DNA of 64,000 bases from Streptomyces sp. SLBN-118 (GTDB lineage Bacteria; Actinomycetota; Actinomycetes; Streptomycetales; Streptomycetaceae): contig NZ_VFNP01000001.1 in assembly GCF_006715635.1 (NCBI RefSeq), forward strand, positions 868,001 to 932,000, given 5' to 3'. Positions 43,078 to 51,583 of the stretch are shown piece by piece. Below the pieces are notes generated by a model. The model was not told where the DNA came from. It saw only the letters and a program-made list of their open reading frames with translations, and searched no databases. Position numbers and translations under genes: made by a program. Each line of letters starts with the position of its first letter. Position 1 is the first letter of the stretch.

Positions 43078-44277
43078 ATGCTCAGACACGCCCCCAAGGT
43101 CCGGCGGCTCGCCGTCGCATTGACCGTGCTCATCCCTCTGGCGGCGGCCACCCCCGTGGCGAGTGCCGTCTCGGAGGACTCCGCCACCACCCCCGCCGCC
43201 GACTGCGCTCTCCCCGGCAGGACCGGCTGGACCGACGAGGGTCATGACACCGACTACCGCCAGTTCCAGCAGCCCATCGGCACCAAGCGCGTGCTGATGC
43301 TCTACGTCGACTTCCCCGACGCCCAGGCCACCGATTCCGATTCCACCACGGACTACTACAACGAACTCGCTCCGGCCGCCGACTGGATGCAGAAGGCCTC
43401 CTTCGGGAGAGTCAAGCTCGACATCACCCAGCTGAACCGCTGGCTGCGGATGCCGCAGGATTCCACCACCTACGGCTTCGACCGCGGGATCACCTTCGAA
43501 CAGCACGAGTTGTATGTGCGTCAGGCTGTCGAGGCCGCCGATCCGCATGTCGACTTCTCCCGGTACGACATGGTCTACATCGTCCCGACCAGGGCTGCGA
43601 AGGCGGTCAAGTTCTCCCCCACTTACCTGTACGACCCCGCTACCACCGGCATCGTCGCCGACGGCAAGCGCGTCAAGTGGGGGGTGACCTTCGGACAGGA
43701 CCTGTGGCGCTGGGGCTTCAAAGTCGTCAACCACGAGACCGGCCACACGTTCGGGCTGCCCGACCTGTATGCCTTCGAGGGCACCGACTTCCACCGCTAC
43801 GTCCGCGGCTGGGACCTCATGGGCAACATCGCAGGGCCCGCCCCGCAGTACGTCGGCTGGGAGCTCTGGAAGTTCGGCTGGATCGACGACGACCAGGTCT
43901 CCTGCCTGTCCACGGCCGGGAGCCGCACCGTCCGCCTGAAGGCCGTCGAGCGCCCCGACGGAACCAAGATCGCGGTGGTCCGCACCGGAGAGACCACGGC
44001 GTACGTCGCCGAGTCACGCAAGGCCGTCGGGAACGATGCCAATGCCTGTTCCACCGGCGTGCTCATCTACAAGGTCGACTCGTCCGCCCAGACTGGCTAC
44101 GGCCCGGTCCAGGTCGTCAACGGCAACCCTGACGCCACCCCGCCGTCGGGCTGCGCGCAACTGGACATGGCCGCATTCCACCCAGGACAATCCTTCACCG
44201 ATCCGGACACCGGAGTCCGCATCGACGTCAAGAACAGCAGCCCTCTGCACGACGACATATCGATAACCAAGCAGTAG
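43078..44277 (+). CDS. Secreted M6-like metalloprotease 2
   Basis: 399 residues, ATG 43078 behind AAAGGAATTGAG. Signal peptide: basic RHAPKVRR, hydrophobic LAVALTVLIPLAAATPV, cleavage near ASA. The zinc site NHETGHTFGLPDLYAFEG lies near residues 217-234. It is closely related to protease 1 along its whole length: shared blocks include GTKRV, WGVTFGQDLW, HETGHTFGLPDLYAF, VSCLSTA and TTAYVAESRKA. Only a short gap with a terminator separates it from the importer operon, so its promoter must lie within ~50 bases or transcription reads through. Confidence 0.9.
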   Translation: MLRHAPKVRRLAVALTVLIPLAAATPVASAVSEDSATTPAADCALPGRTGWTDEGHDTDYRQFQQPIGTKRVLMLYVDFPDAQATDSDSTTDYYNELAPAADWMQKASFGRVKLDITQLNRWLRMPQDSTTYGFDRGITFEQHELYVRQAVEAADPHVDFSRYDMVYIVPTRAAKAVKFSPTYLYDPATTGIVADGKRVKWGVTFGQDLWRWGFKVVNHETGHTFGLPDLYAFEGTDFHRYVRGWDLMGNIAGPAPQYVGWELWKFGWIDDDQVSCLSTAGSRTVRLKAVERPDGTKIAVVRTGETTAYVAESRKAVGNDANACSTGVLIYKVDSSAQTGYGPVQVVNGNPDATPPSGCAQLDMAAFHPGQSFTDPDTGVRIDVKNSSPLHDDISITKQ

Positions 44278-44283
44278 GCCACT

Positions 44284-44326
44284 GCGGTGGATGGCGACCG
44301 AGACGTCCTCGGTCGCCATCCACCGC
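44284..44326. terminator. Perfect 19-bp terminator between convergent genes
   Basis: GCGGTGGATGGCGACCGAG (44284-44302) and its exact complement (44308-44326) around a five-base loop. It lies between M6 protease 2 and the convergent LysR gene and can serve both. Confidence 0.85.
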
Positions 44327-44385
44327 GGCCACTGCCCGGAACCGGGCGCTGTCGAGTCACCACGGGTCCGCGACCGCGCACCGGC

Positions 44386-45351
44386 TCAGTCCAGCAGCCG
44401 CACCGAGCGCGGATGGCGTTCGCGCCACCGTGCGTACGCCGGAGTGGCGGCGCAGGTGGCCAGATAGCCTTGGCCGACCCTGTGGAAGATCGCGTCGCCG
44501 TGTGCGGCGAGCGGGCCGTCGCGACGCCAGGCAAGCACGTGGCGGTACCAGATCGGATTCCCGGCGAGAGGGCGGACTGCGACGCCGGGCACCGCGATGA
44601 ACGTGGCCTGGCAGAGGCTGACGGCCAGGCCTGCCCGTACGAGCTCGATCAGCTGCCGGCCCTCCGCCTCGTAGGGCGTCTTCGGTTGGCGGTCCGCCAG
44701 GGCGAAGACGGACGCCCAGTATTCCCGGGTGCGGTCGGTGTCCGGGTGGGGCACCGCCCAGTCCTCCTCGATGAGCTGGTTCAGGCTCACCTCTTCCTGC
44801 TCTGCCAGCGGGTGGGCTGACGGGAGCAGGGCGAAGACGGGCTCGGTGGCCAGTGGGCGCAGTACGACTTCATCGCGTGGCGAGAGCTCCTGGCCGGGGT
44901 TGTCCCCGAGGACCGCACCCTCCAGGCGTCCTGCGGCGAGGTCGTCGAGCAGTGGCGAGGGTGAGTACTGGCATCGGACCGTCACCTCCGACCGGGGCGT
45001 CAACTCCCTTACCGCCACAATGAGATCGGCGAGCACCGGGGCGCCCACCGATCCGAGGCGAACGCGGTCGGTTGTCGATCGGCAGCGCGCGGCGCGGGCG
45101 GTGTCGGCCAGCAGGCCGTCGATACCCGGCAGGATGGCACGTGCTCGCGTGAGCACCAGCTCGCCGAACGTTGTGGGGACCGCACCGGCTTGTCCACGGT
45201 CGAAGATCGCCCCGCCCAGCATGATCTCGATGCGCCGTAGCTGGGCGCTGAGCCCTGGCTGCGTCATGCCCAGCGATGCGGCGGCGCGGGTGAGACTTCC
45301 GGCCTCCGCGATCGAGCAGATGACTCGCAAGTGCCGTACCTCGAGATCCAT
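44386..45351 (-). CDS. LysR-family regulator
   Basis: 321 residues. The N-terminal winged HTH is LRVICSIAEAGSLTRAAASL followed by GMTQPGLSAQLRRIEIMLGG. The effector domain (about residues 90-300) contains VRLGSVGAPVLADLIVAVRE and FALLPSAHPLAEQEEVSLNQ. It is divergent from the LAL gene across 285 bases containing an exact TGTGAAATGTCACA site. It is the only LysR in the window and the natural candidate for the CATAAC-N5-GTTATG dyads at 34888, 37403 and 56492. Confidence 0.92.
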   Translation of the reverse strand: MDLEVRHLRVICSIAEAGSLTRAAASLGMTQPGLSAQLRRIEIMLGGAIFDRGQAGAVPTTFGELVLTRARAILPGIDGLLADTARAARCRSTTDRVRLGSVGAPVLADLIVAVRELTPRSEVTVRCQYSPSPLLDDLAAGRLEGAVLGDNPGQELSPRDEVVLRPLATEPVFALLPSAHPLAEQEEVSLNQLIEEDWAVPHPDTDRTREYWASVFALADRQPKTPYEAEGRQLIELVRAGLAVSLCQATFIAVPGVAVRPLAGNPIWYRHVLAWRRDGPLAAHGDAIFHRVGQGYLATCAATPAYARWRERHPRSVRLLD

Positions 45352-45411
45352 GGCGCGGATGTTAAGGACCGGCGGGAGCTCCCGAACAGAGGAGTGAAAC
45401 CATCAGTCCTA

Positions 45412-45425
45412 TGTGAAATGTCACA
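45412..45425. promoter_or_regulatory. Operator TGTGAAATGTCACA (site 2), LysR/LAL intergenic region
   Basis: Exact 14-mer; the arms extend by one more base pair to ATGTGA...TCACAT. It lies 60 bases from the LysR start and 211 bases from the LAL start and could control either or both. Confidence 0.65.
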
Positions 45426-45636
45426 TGTAATTCATGCAGACCCCGACACACGCGTGGTCACTGCGCCCGGGCCGAAAGGGAGAGGTCTTCTTGATCAAAA
45501 CCGCGATCATCCGACGGTCGTCGTTTCGCGCTTCGCTGGAGCGGGTCTAGCGTGGTGGGTACGAGGCTGCGGGCGTGACGCGGGATGCAAGGGGCAGCCG
45601 CCCAGCCCGTGGCCCTGGCGAACGGTTGGGTGCGTC

Positions 45637-48531
45637 ATGGTGGTGAGTCTCGATCCCAGCCCCCGCGCCGCGGGCGGCGGGGGCTTCGCCTTTGTGGGCC
45701 GTCGACGGGAATCCGGTCTGCTGCGGGGCGCCCTGCAGCATCCACCCGCAGTGGTGCTGATCGAGGGAGAGGCGGGCGTCGGCAAGTCCCGCCTGGTCAG
45801 CGAGGTGACTGCGGACCTGGTCGGCCAGGGCGGGCGGGTCCTGTACGGGTCCTGCCACCCGCTGCGCGAACCCTTTCCCTATGGGCCGGTCATCGACGCC
45901 CTGCGCCAGGCCGGCCCCTATTTGCCGCCGGCCCCGGAGATGTCCCCGCTGGCCGGCGTCCTGGCGCCGCTGCTGCCGGAACTGACCGACCACTTGCCTC
46001 CCGCCCCTGCCGACGTGCAGGAGAGCGGGGCTGAGCGCTACCAGCTGGTACGGGCGGTGCGCGCGGTCCTGGAGGCCTGCGGCACTGCGATCCTGGTCAT
46101 CGAGGATCTGCACTGGGTGGACGAAGCCACCCGCGAGCTGCTGCTGCTCCTGGCCCGCGACCTGCCACCGCGCTTGGGCCTGGTGCTCACCTACCGGCAG
46201 GAAGAGCTGCCGCCGCGCGCGCCCGTCCTGGGCGCGGCCTATCGCCGCCCGCCGGGCACCAGTGGCGCGGAGATCCACCTGGCTCCGCTGACCAAGTCAG
46301 ACATCCAAGACCTGACCGCTGCCGCCCTCGGCCCCCGTGCCACTCACGCACTGGGCCGCATCCTGTTCGAGCGCAGTGCGGGCCTGCCCTTGGTGGTCGA
46401 GGAGGACCTGATCACCCTGAGTGAACAGGGACATCGGGGATACCTGAGCGTCGAGGTCGTCGATCCGGTGACCAGGCTCGGCCAAGCGGTGGTGCCTCGA
46501 GGGCTGCGGGAGGCGGTATCCACACGAGTGCGAGGCCTGTCGGCGCAGGCGGTGGCGGTGGCGGAGGCCGCCGCGGTGCTGGCGGTGCCCACCGCGGAAC
46601 CCGTGCTGACCCAGGTCGCCGATCTCGACCCTGAACAGGGCATGGAGGCCCTGATGGAGGTGCTGGGCGCCGCAGTACTGCGCGAGAACCAGCCGATGCA
46701 GTACGGGTTCCGCCACGCTCTCGCCCAGCAGGCCGTCTACCAGACCATCCCGGGTCCGCGGCGTCGCCGCCTGCATGAGCGGGCGATCGCGGCCCTGCGC
46801 ACATCGGACAGCCCCTCGCTGGTGCAGATCGCCCATCACTTCCGTGCCCTGGGCGACTGGGAGGGCTGGCTCACCCAGGCCGAGGCGGCCGCCGCTCAGG
46901 CGCTCGCGCTGGGTGACCAGGGCACCGCCGCCGCCCTTCTGCACACCATCCTCGCCGAACCCGGGCTGGATGAGGATGTGCGTACCCGCGTAGCGCTGGC
47001 CCTCAGCCGCACCGCCACCTACAGCGTCGAGTACACGGCGTCGGTGGCGGTCCTGCAACGAATCCTGTCCGACCCCCAGCTGCCCACCACCACCCGCGGT
47101 GAGATCCGCGTCGGGCTCGGCCTCATCCTCACCAGTCAGGCCGGCGACCCGGCAGGCATCCGGGAGCTGGAAAGCGCCATCGATGAGCTGGGCGACCAGC
47201 GGCCCGAGACCGCCGCGCACGCGATGAGTCATCTTGCCCTGTGGGCGACGTTCAGAGGGCGGCCCGCCGCGGAAGCACTGGCCTGGATCGAGCGTGCCGA
47301 GCGCGCTGTGCAGGCCAGTCCCGATGAGGCGGCGCGGGCCACGGTGCACGCCAACAAGATCGCGGTGCTGACCCAGCTCGGACATCCGAAGGTGTGGGAG
47401 CTGATCGACCACCTGCCCCGGGAAGGCAGAGACCTGGCCGTTCTGAGGCAGACCGCCAGGGCGCTGTACAACGCGGCCGACGCCGCGCTGGATCTCGGCC
47501 ACGACGATCGGGTCGGCGCCCTGCTCGAACAGAGCCAGGAACTCGCCCACCGCACCGGTGCCCCGCATCTTGACGCCATCGGCCGCATACTGCGCCAGGA
47601 ACTCGCCTGGTACTCGGGCGCCTGGGGCGACCTGGAGGCCGCCTACGCGTCCTTGTTCGCCCAAGTCCAGGACATCCTGATGCTGGAGGTTGAGGGATCG
47701 CTGGTTCTGGGGGCACTCGCCGAAGCCCGCGGACAGTGGAGCCAGGCTCTGAAGAGGTACACCACCGCGAGAGACGCGAGTGACTACGCGGTCTGGACCG
47801 CCGATGCGGCCGCCGGAATCGGCCGGGTCAGGCTTGCCCAGGGTGAGCCCGAGACAGCGTGGGCGATCAGCGCCCCGGCAGCGGACAGCCTGCGGCACGG
47901 CGGGCCCTGGCTCAGAGCCTCAGCCGTGGTTCCGGTCGCCGTCGAGGCCGCCCTGGCCACCGCGCGGCCCGAGTCGGCCACGAAGCTGACCAGGGATTTC
48001 GAGCGCGCAATCGAGGGCCAGGACGCGCCGGCCGCCACCGCCCACCTTCACCTCTGCCTCGGACTGCTGCTGCGCGACGACGACCCGGCCCGGGCTCGCG
48101 ATCACTTCGACCGTGCACGCGCCACCTTCCAGGGCATCGGCCGCCCCTACCCCACAGCCCAGGCCGCCGAACACGCCGCCCGCACCCTGATCCCCACCAC
48201 GCCCCACCGTGCCGCGCAGGACCTGACAGAGATCGACGAGATCTACCGGCACCTGGGGGCCACCTTCGACGCCGCCCGCTGCCAGCGCACTCTGCGCGAC
48301 CTCGGCGAAGCCCGCCCGCCGGTCGGACGCCGCAGCTACGGCGAGCAGCTCTCCCCCCGCGAGCAGGAAGTCGCCTGCCTTCTCGCCACCGGCGCCACCA
48401 ACCGCGACATCGCCCATGCCCTCTTCCTCTCCCCCCGCACCGCGGAACACCACGTGGCCAGCGTCCTCAAGAAGCTCGGCGTCACCAGTCGCCACGCCGT
48501 CCGCGACGCCCTGCCCACCAACAACCCATAG
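45637..48531 (+). CDS. LAL-type LuxR regulator, 964 aa
   Basis: A giant STAND regulator starting at ATG 45637; the frame is open further upstream, but the Walker A motif LIEGEAGVGKSRLVSEV then lies at the usual position (residues ~41-57). Walker B is AILVIEDLHWVDEATRELLL. A long helical/TPR-like middle (about residues 400-880) precedes the C-terminal LuxR HTH LSPREQEVACLLATGATNRD followed by LSPRTAEHHVASVLKKLGVT. LAL proteins are pathway-level activators that hydrolyse ATP. The TGTGAAATGTCACA site upstream places it within the peptide/hydroxyproline regulon. Confidence 0.93.
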   Translation: MVVSLDPSPRAAGGGGFAFVGRRRESGLLRGALQHPPAVVLIEGEAGVGKSRLVSEVTADLVGQGGRVLYGSCHPLREPFPYGPVIDALRQAGPYLPPAPEMSPLAGVLAPLLPELTDHLPPAPADVQESGAERYQLVRAVRAVLEACGTAILVIEDLHWVDEATRELLLLLARDLPPRLGLVLTYRQEELPPRAPVLGAAYRRPPGTSGAEIHLAPLTKSDIQDLTAAALGPRATHALGRILFERSAGLPLVVEEDLITLSEQGHRGYLSVEVVDPVTRLGQAVVPRGLREAVSTRVRGLSAQAVAVAEAAAVLAVPTAEPVLTQVADLDPEQGMEALMEVLGAAVLRENQPMQYGFRHALAQQAVYQTIPGPRRRRLHERAIAALRTSDSPSLVQIAHHFRALGDWEGWLTQAEAAAAQALALGDQGTAAALLHTILAEPGLDEDVRTRVALALSRTATYSVEYTASVAVLQRILSDPQLPTTTRGEIRVGLGLILTSQAGDPAGIRELESAIDELGDQRPETAAHAMSHLALWATFRGRPAAEALAWIERAERAVQASPDEAARATVHANKIAVLTQLGHPKVWELIDHLPREGRDLAVLRQTARALYNAADAALDLGHDDRVGALLEQSQELAHRTGAPHLDAIGRILRQELAWYSGAWGDLEAAYASLFAQVQDILMLEVEGSLVLGALAEARGQWSQALKRYTTARDASDYAVWTADAAAGIGRVRLAQGEPETAWAISAPAADSLRHGGPWLRASAVVPVAVEAALATARPESATKLTRDFERAIEGQDAPAATAHLHLCLGLLLRDDDPARARDHFDRARATFQGIGRPYPTAQAAEHAARTLIPTTPHRAAQDLTEIDEIYRHLGATFDAARCQRTLRDLGEARPPVGRRSYGEQLSPREQEVACLLATGATNRDIAHALFLSPRTAEHHVASVLKKLGVTSRHAVRDALPTNNP

Positions 48532-48553
48532 GTCGCCGCGGTACCTCATGCGT

Positions 48554-48572
48554 GTCGGCCGCTGCGGCCGAC
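48554..48572 (+). terminator. Terminator hairpin after the LAL gene
   Basis: GTCGGCCG-CTG-CGGCCGAC, a perfect eight-pair stem 22 bases after the LAL stop. Confidence 0.6.
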
Positions 48573-48789
48573 CCCATAGGCACACGGGGGCTGTGTACTA
48601 CGTAGCGTTCCATTCCACACCCGGTACCTCCTACCCAGCGATCTTCGGTACGGGCCGCCACCGGTGACCGGACTGTGTTCGTCCGGCCATGGACGTGGCC
48701 GCCTTCTCTCCGTCTCCTGGAAGCACCGGCCACATACATCCGGGGAAATCCCCTTATGGCCGGGGAATCCGATGGCGGAGGAGACATGC

Positions 48790-49200
48790 ATGAACCTCGA
48801 CATCACTGTGCACGGCACCGCCGGGATCGCGGGATACCTTCGGTGCTTTCCCTTCGATGCCTGGGGAATGGAAACGCATCGGATCGCACTTCGCAGCTAC
48901 GCCGAAGTACTCGGGCTGCCCGAGCCCTCGATCCACCTGGACAACGGCTTGCGCTCCCCAGGCCCGCTGCCCGGCCTGGAAAGGCTGATGGACCTGGTGG
49001 CTCGCGGCAGCTACGGCGTACTGCTGATCCCCGGACCGTTCGTCTTCTCCGTGCGTGATCTCGAGGCCGCCGCAATCGTCGGACGGATCACCGGCTTCGG
49101 CTGTACGGTGCTCGAACTCCCGCCCCTTCACGTCCCGAGGCACTCCGGACCGGAGCCGCCTTGTTCGCTGGCACTGTCTTCGATCCGAGCCGCGCGATGA
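48790..49200 (+). CDS. Hypothetical protein with a resolvase-like N-terminal fold pattern
   Basis: 136 residues from ATG 48790, behind GGAGGAGA (an earlier in-frame ATG at 48772 overlaps that site). The order of elements GIAGYLRCFPFD, HRIALRSYAEVLGLPEPSIH, LDNGLRSPGPLPGLERLMDL and YGVLLIPGPFVFSVRDLEAA mirrors the serine-resolvase catalytic domain (GYLRVS..., R.AL..YA, D.G.SG...RPGL..L, D.LVV..LDRLGR). But the catalytic Ser and the Arg set are absent and no DNA-binding domain follows. Probably a domesticated, non-catalytic relative. It stands alone between the LAL gene and the LIV-type importer. Confidence 0.65.
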   Translation: MNLDITVHGTAGIAGYLRCFPFDAWGMETHRIALRSYAEVLGLPEPSIHLDNGLRSPGPLPGLERLMDLVARGSYGVLLIPGPFVFSVRDLEAAAIVGRITGFGCTVLELPPLHVPRHSGPEPPCSLALSSIRAAR

Positions 49201-49304
49201 GGGCGTCTTGCTCCACACCCTGTCCGACGGGCCGGCAGGGGCTTGCGAGAGACCGGCCTGGATAACGGTCGGGTTCCAGCCATTGACCGACTACTCCAGC
49301 GCGA

Positions 49305-49318
49305 TGTGAAATGTCACA
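49305..49318. promoter_or_regulatory. Operator TGTGAAATGTCACA (site 3), LIV-type importer
   Basis: Exact 14-mer, 160 bases before GTG 49479, in the only upstream region of the importer operon. Confidence 0.65.
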
Positions 49319-49478
49319 CGGCACATTGCGCGGCCACGGCTCATACCCGGAAGAGGGAAGAGCCGCGTCCTGAGCCGGCCGCCACGTGCCGGCTGCCACT
49401 CACCGTGTCACCCGCCTACCGATCCCCCAGGTCCTCCCACCCGACCGTCCGCATTACCTCGCAGAGGAGCGTGCCCCC

Positions 49479-50678
49479 GTGAAGAGACCCACCATCCCCG
49501 TCCTGCCCCGAACCGCCCACGCCACGTCCCGCGTTGTGGCGCTGACCTCGCTTTTCGCAGTGGCCGCACTGTCCACCACGGGCTGCAACGGACTGGCCGG
49601 CGGCAGCTCCGAGGCTGACGACAACGGCCCCATCGTGCTCGGGATGGACATACCGATGTCCGGCAGCAGCGCGGACATCGGCCCGTACATGAAGAACGGC
49701 GCACAGCTTGCGATCGACGAGATCAACGCCAAGGGCGGCGTGCTCGGCCGGAAGCTGAAGCTGCAGGTCGAGGACGACGCCTGCGACCCCAAGACCGCGG
49801 TCGCGGCGGCCAGCAAGCTGGTTGCGGCAGGCACGGTCGTCTCGGTCGGCGGCTATTGTTCCGGCGCCACGCTGCCCACCCTGCCGGTCTTCGGCAAGCA
49901 GAAGATCCCCATGATCATTCCGGCGGCCAACTCCAACGAACTGGTCGCGCAGCAACTCGACCACGTCTTCCTCATCAACGGCACCGGCAGCCAGCAGGCG
50001 GTCGCGGCGGTCAAGTGGCTCACCAAGGAGGGAGCCAAGAAGGTCGCCGTCATGGACGACAACACCAGTTACTCCAAGGACATCGCCGACCTCACCTCGG
50101 TCAAGCTGGGTGTGGGCGGCGCTCCGGCCAGGGCCGGTGAGGATTCGGTCAACCCCGGTGAGAGCGACTACAGCCCGAATGTCACCAGCGTGCTGAAGTC
50201 GAACCCCGACTACATCTACTGGACCGGCTACTACCAGGAGGGCGGCCTGCTGATCCGCCAGTTCCGCCAGGCCGGCTACAAGGGCAAGTTCCTCGTCGGC
50301 GACGGCTCGGTCGACGCGAAGCTCGTCGAGATCGCGGGCGCCGCGAACGGCAAGGACGTCTACGCGACCATGACCCAGACCCCCGAAACCACTCCGGGTG
50401 CCGAGAGCTGGATCGCCTCCTACAAGAAGAAGTTCGGCTCCCAGCCCGGCCCGTACTCGACCCAGTCCTACGACGCCGTGCGGGTCGCGGCCGAGGCCAT
50501 CAAGAAGGCCGACAGCACCGACGGCGACAAGATCATCACGGCGCTCGAGGGCCTGAACGGCTTCGACATCTTCTCCGGCCCGCTGAAGTTCACCGATGAA
50601 CACACGCTGAGCAACGGCGGATTCGTGATCCTGGGCGTCAGGAACGGCAAGTTCGTCCTGCAGGACTCCCTCAAGTAA
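49479..50678 (+). CDS. livK: LIV-type ABC importer, amino-acid-binding lipoprotein
   Basis: 399 residues from GTG 49479, behind GAGGAGCG. The lipobox region LFAVAALSTTGC gives Cys36. The mature domain starts PIVLGMDIPMSGSSADIGPY with GAQLAIDEINAKGGVLGRKL, the type I periplasmic binding fold of LivK/AmiC proteins. YIYWTGYYQEGGLLIRQFRQ and the closing ILGVRNGKFVLQDSLK are typical. First gene of livKHMGF. LIV-type systems carry branched-chain and other amino acids; with the Hyp catabolic genes nearby, hydroxyproline or proline is the inferred cargo. Confidence 0.93.
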   Translation: MKRPTIPVLPRTAHATSRVVALTSLFAVAALSTTGCNGLAGGSSEADDNGPIVLGMDIPMSGSSADIGPYMKNGAQLAIDEINAKGGVLGRKLKLQVEDDACDPKTAVAAASKLVAAGTVVSVGGYCSGATLPTLPVFGKQKIPMIIPAANSNELVAQQLDHVFLINGTGSQQAVAAVKWLTKEGAKKVAVMDDNTSYSKDIADLTSVKLGVGGAPARAGEDSVNPGESDYSPNVTSVLKSNPDYIYWTGYYQEGGLLIRQFRQAGYKGKFLVGDGSVDAKLVEIAGAANGKDVYATMTQTPETTPGAESWIASYKKKFGSQPGPYSTQSYDAVRVAAEAIKKADSTDGDKIITALEGLNGFDIFSGPLKFTDEHTLSNGGFVILGVRNGKFVLQDSLK

Positions 50679-50692
50679 CCGGAGGGGTTCGC

Positions 50693-51583
50693 ATGGCACA
50701 ACTCATCTGGAACGGGCTGTTCGTCGGCTCGTTCTATGCCCTGGTCGCCCTCGGCTACAGCATGGTCTACGGGATCATCAAACTGCTCAACTTCGCCCAC
50801 GGCGACCTCTACATGCTCGGAGCGTTCTCGGGATTCGCGCTGCTCGGTACATTCGGCGCCGTTCCCGGCGGTTCGCTCGTCGCCCTGTTCGTGGTGCTCG
50901 TGCTGACGATGCTGGTGGCCGGCCTGAGCGGAGTCGCGCTCGAGCGGGTGGCCTACCGGCCGCTGCGCGGAGCACCGCGGCTGTCGCTGCTCATCACCGC
51001 GGTGGGTGCGTCATTCGCGCTGGAGTACGGGGTCCGCATCTTCGCGGGCCCCAACCCGCGGGTGTATCCGGTACGCCTAGACGGCACCGCCGTGTCGGTG
51101 CTCGGCGCCAAGATCACTGTTCAGCAGCTCGTCCTCATGGTGGTCGCCGTCGGTCTCATGCTGACGCTCAACGCGCTCGTCATGCGCAGCCGCCAGGGCC
51201 GGGCGATGCGCGCCATCGCGCTGGACCCGAAGGCCTCTTTGATGATGGGCATCGATGTCGATGCGGTCATCTCCCGTACGTTCTTCATCGGTTCGGCCCT
51301 TGCCGGAGCGGCCGGAGTCATGGCGGGCGCCTACTACGGGAAGATCGACTTCCTGATGGGCTTCATCATCGGGCTCAAGGCGTTCACCGCGGCTGTCATC
51401 GGCGGCATAGGCAACCTGAAGGGCACGATGCTCGGTGGCCTCGTCCTCGGTCTGCTGGAGTCCTTCAGCACCGACTGGTTCGGAGGCGAATGGCGCGACG
51501 TGTTCGCCTTCGGGTTCCTCATCCTCTTCCTGACCGTGCGGCCCACCGGCCTGCTCGGCGAACGTGTCACGGAGCGCGTGTGA
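50693..51583 (+). CDS. livH: LIV-type ABC importer, permease LivH
   Basis: 296 residues, starting 14 bases after the binding protein behind GGAGGGG. FVGSFYALVALGYSMVYGII and KLLNFAHGDLYMLGAFSGF are the invariant LivH opening. VMRSRQGRAMRAIALDPKAS with MMGIDVDAVISRTFFIGSAL is the cytoplasmic coupling loop, and KAFTAAVIGGIGNLKGTMLG the conserved late span. About eight membrane segments. Confidence 0.94.
   Translation: MAQLIWNGLFVGSFYALVALGYSMVYGIIKLLNFAHGDLYMLGAFSGFALLGTFGAVPGGSLVALFVVLVLTMLVAGLSGVALERVAYRPLRGAPRLSLLITAVGASFALEYGVRIFAGPNPRVYPVRLDGTAVSVLGAKITVQQLVLMVVAVGLMLTLNALVMRSRQGRAMRAIALDPKASLMMGIDVDAVISRTFFIGSALAGAAGVMAGAYYGKIDFLMGFIIGLKAFTAAVIGGIGNLKGTMLGGLVLGLLESFSTDWFGGEWRDVFAFGFLILFLTVRPTGLLGERVTERV

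Noticed and set aside
36053..44277. M6-like proteases named as true collagenases
   Set aside because: Neither protein has an M9 collagenase domain, PKD repeat or collagen-binding domain; only M6-like catalytic features are visible. Collagen is a hypothesis from context.
48790..49200. Active site-specific recombinase or mobile-element marker
   Set aside because: The catalytic Ser and DNA-binding domain are missing, and no inverted repeats, att-like repeats or integrase lie nearby.
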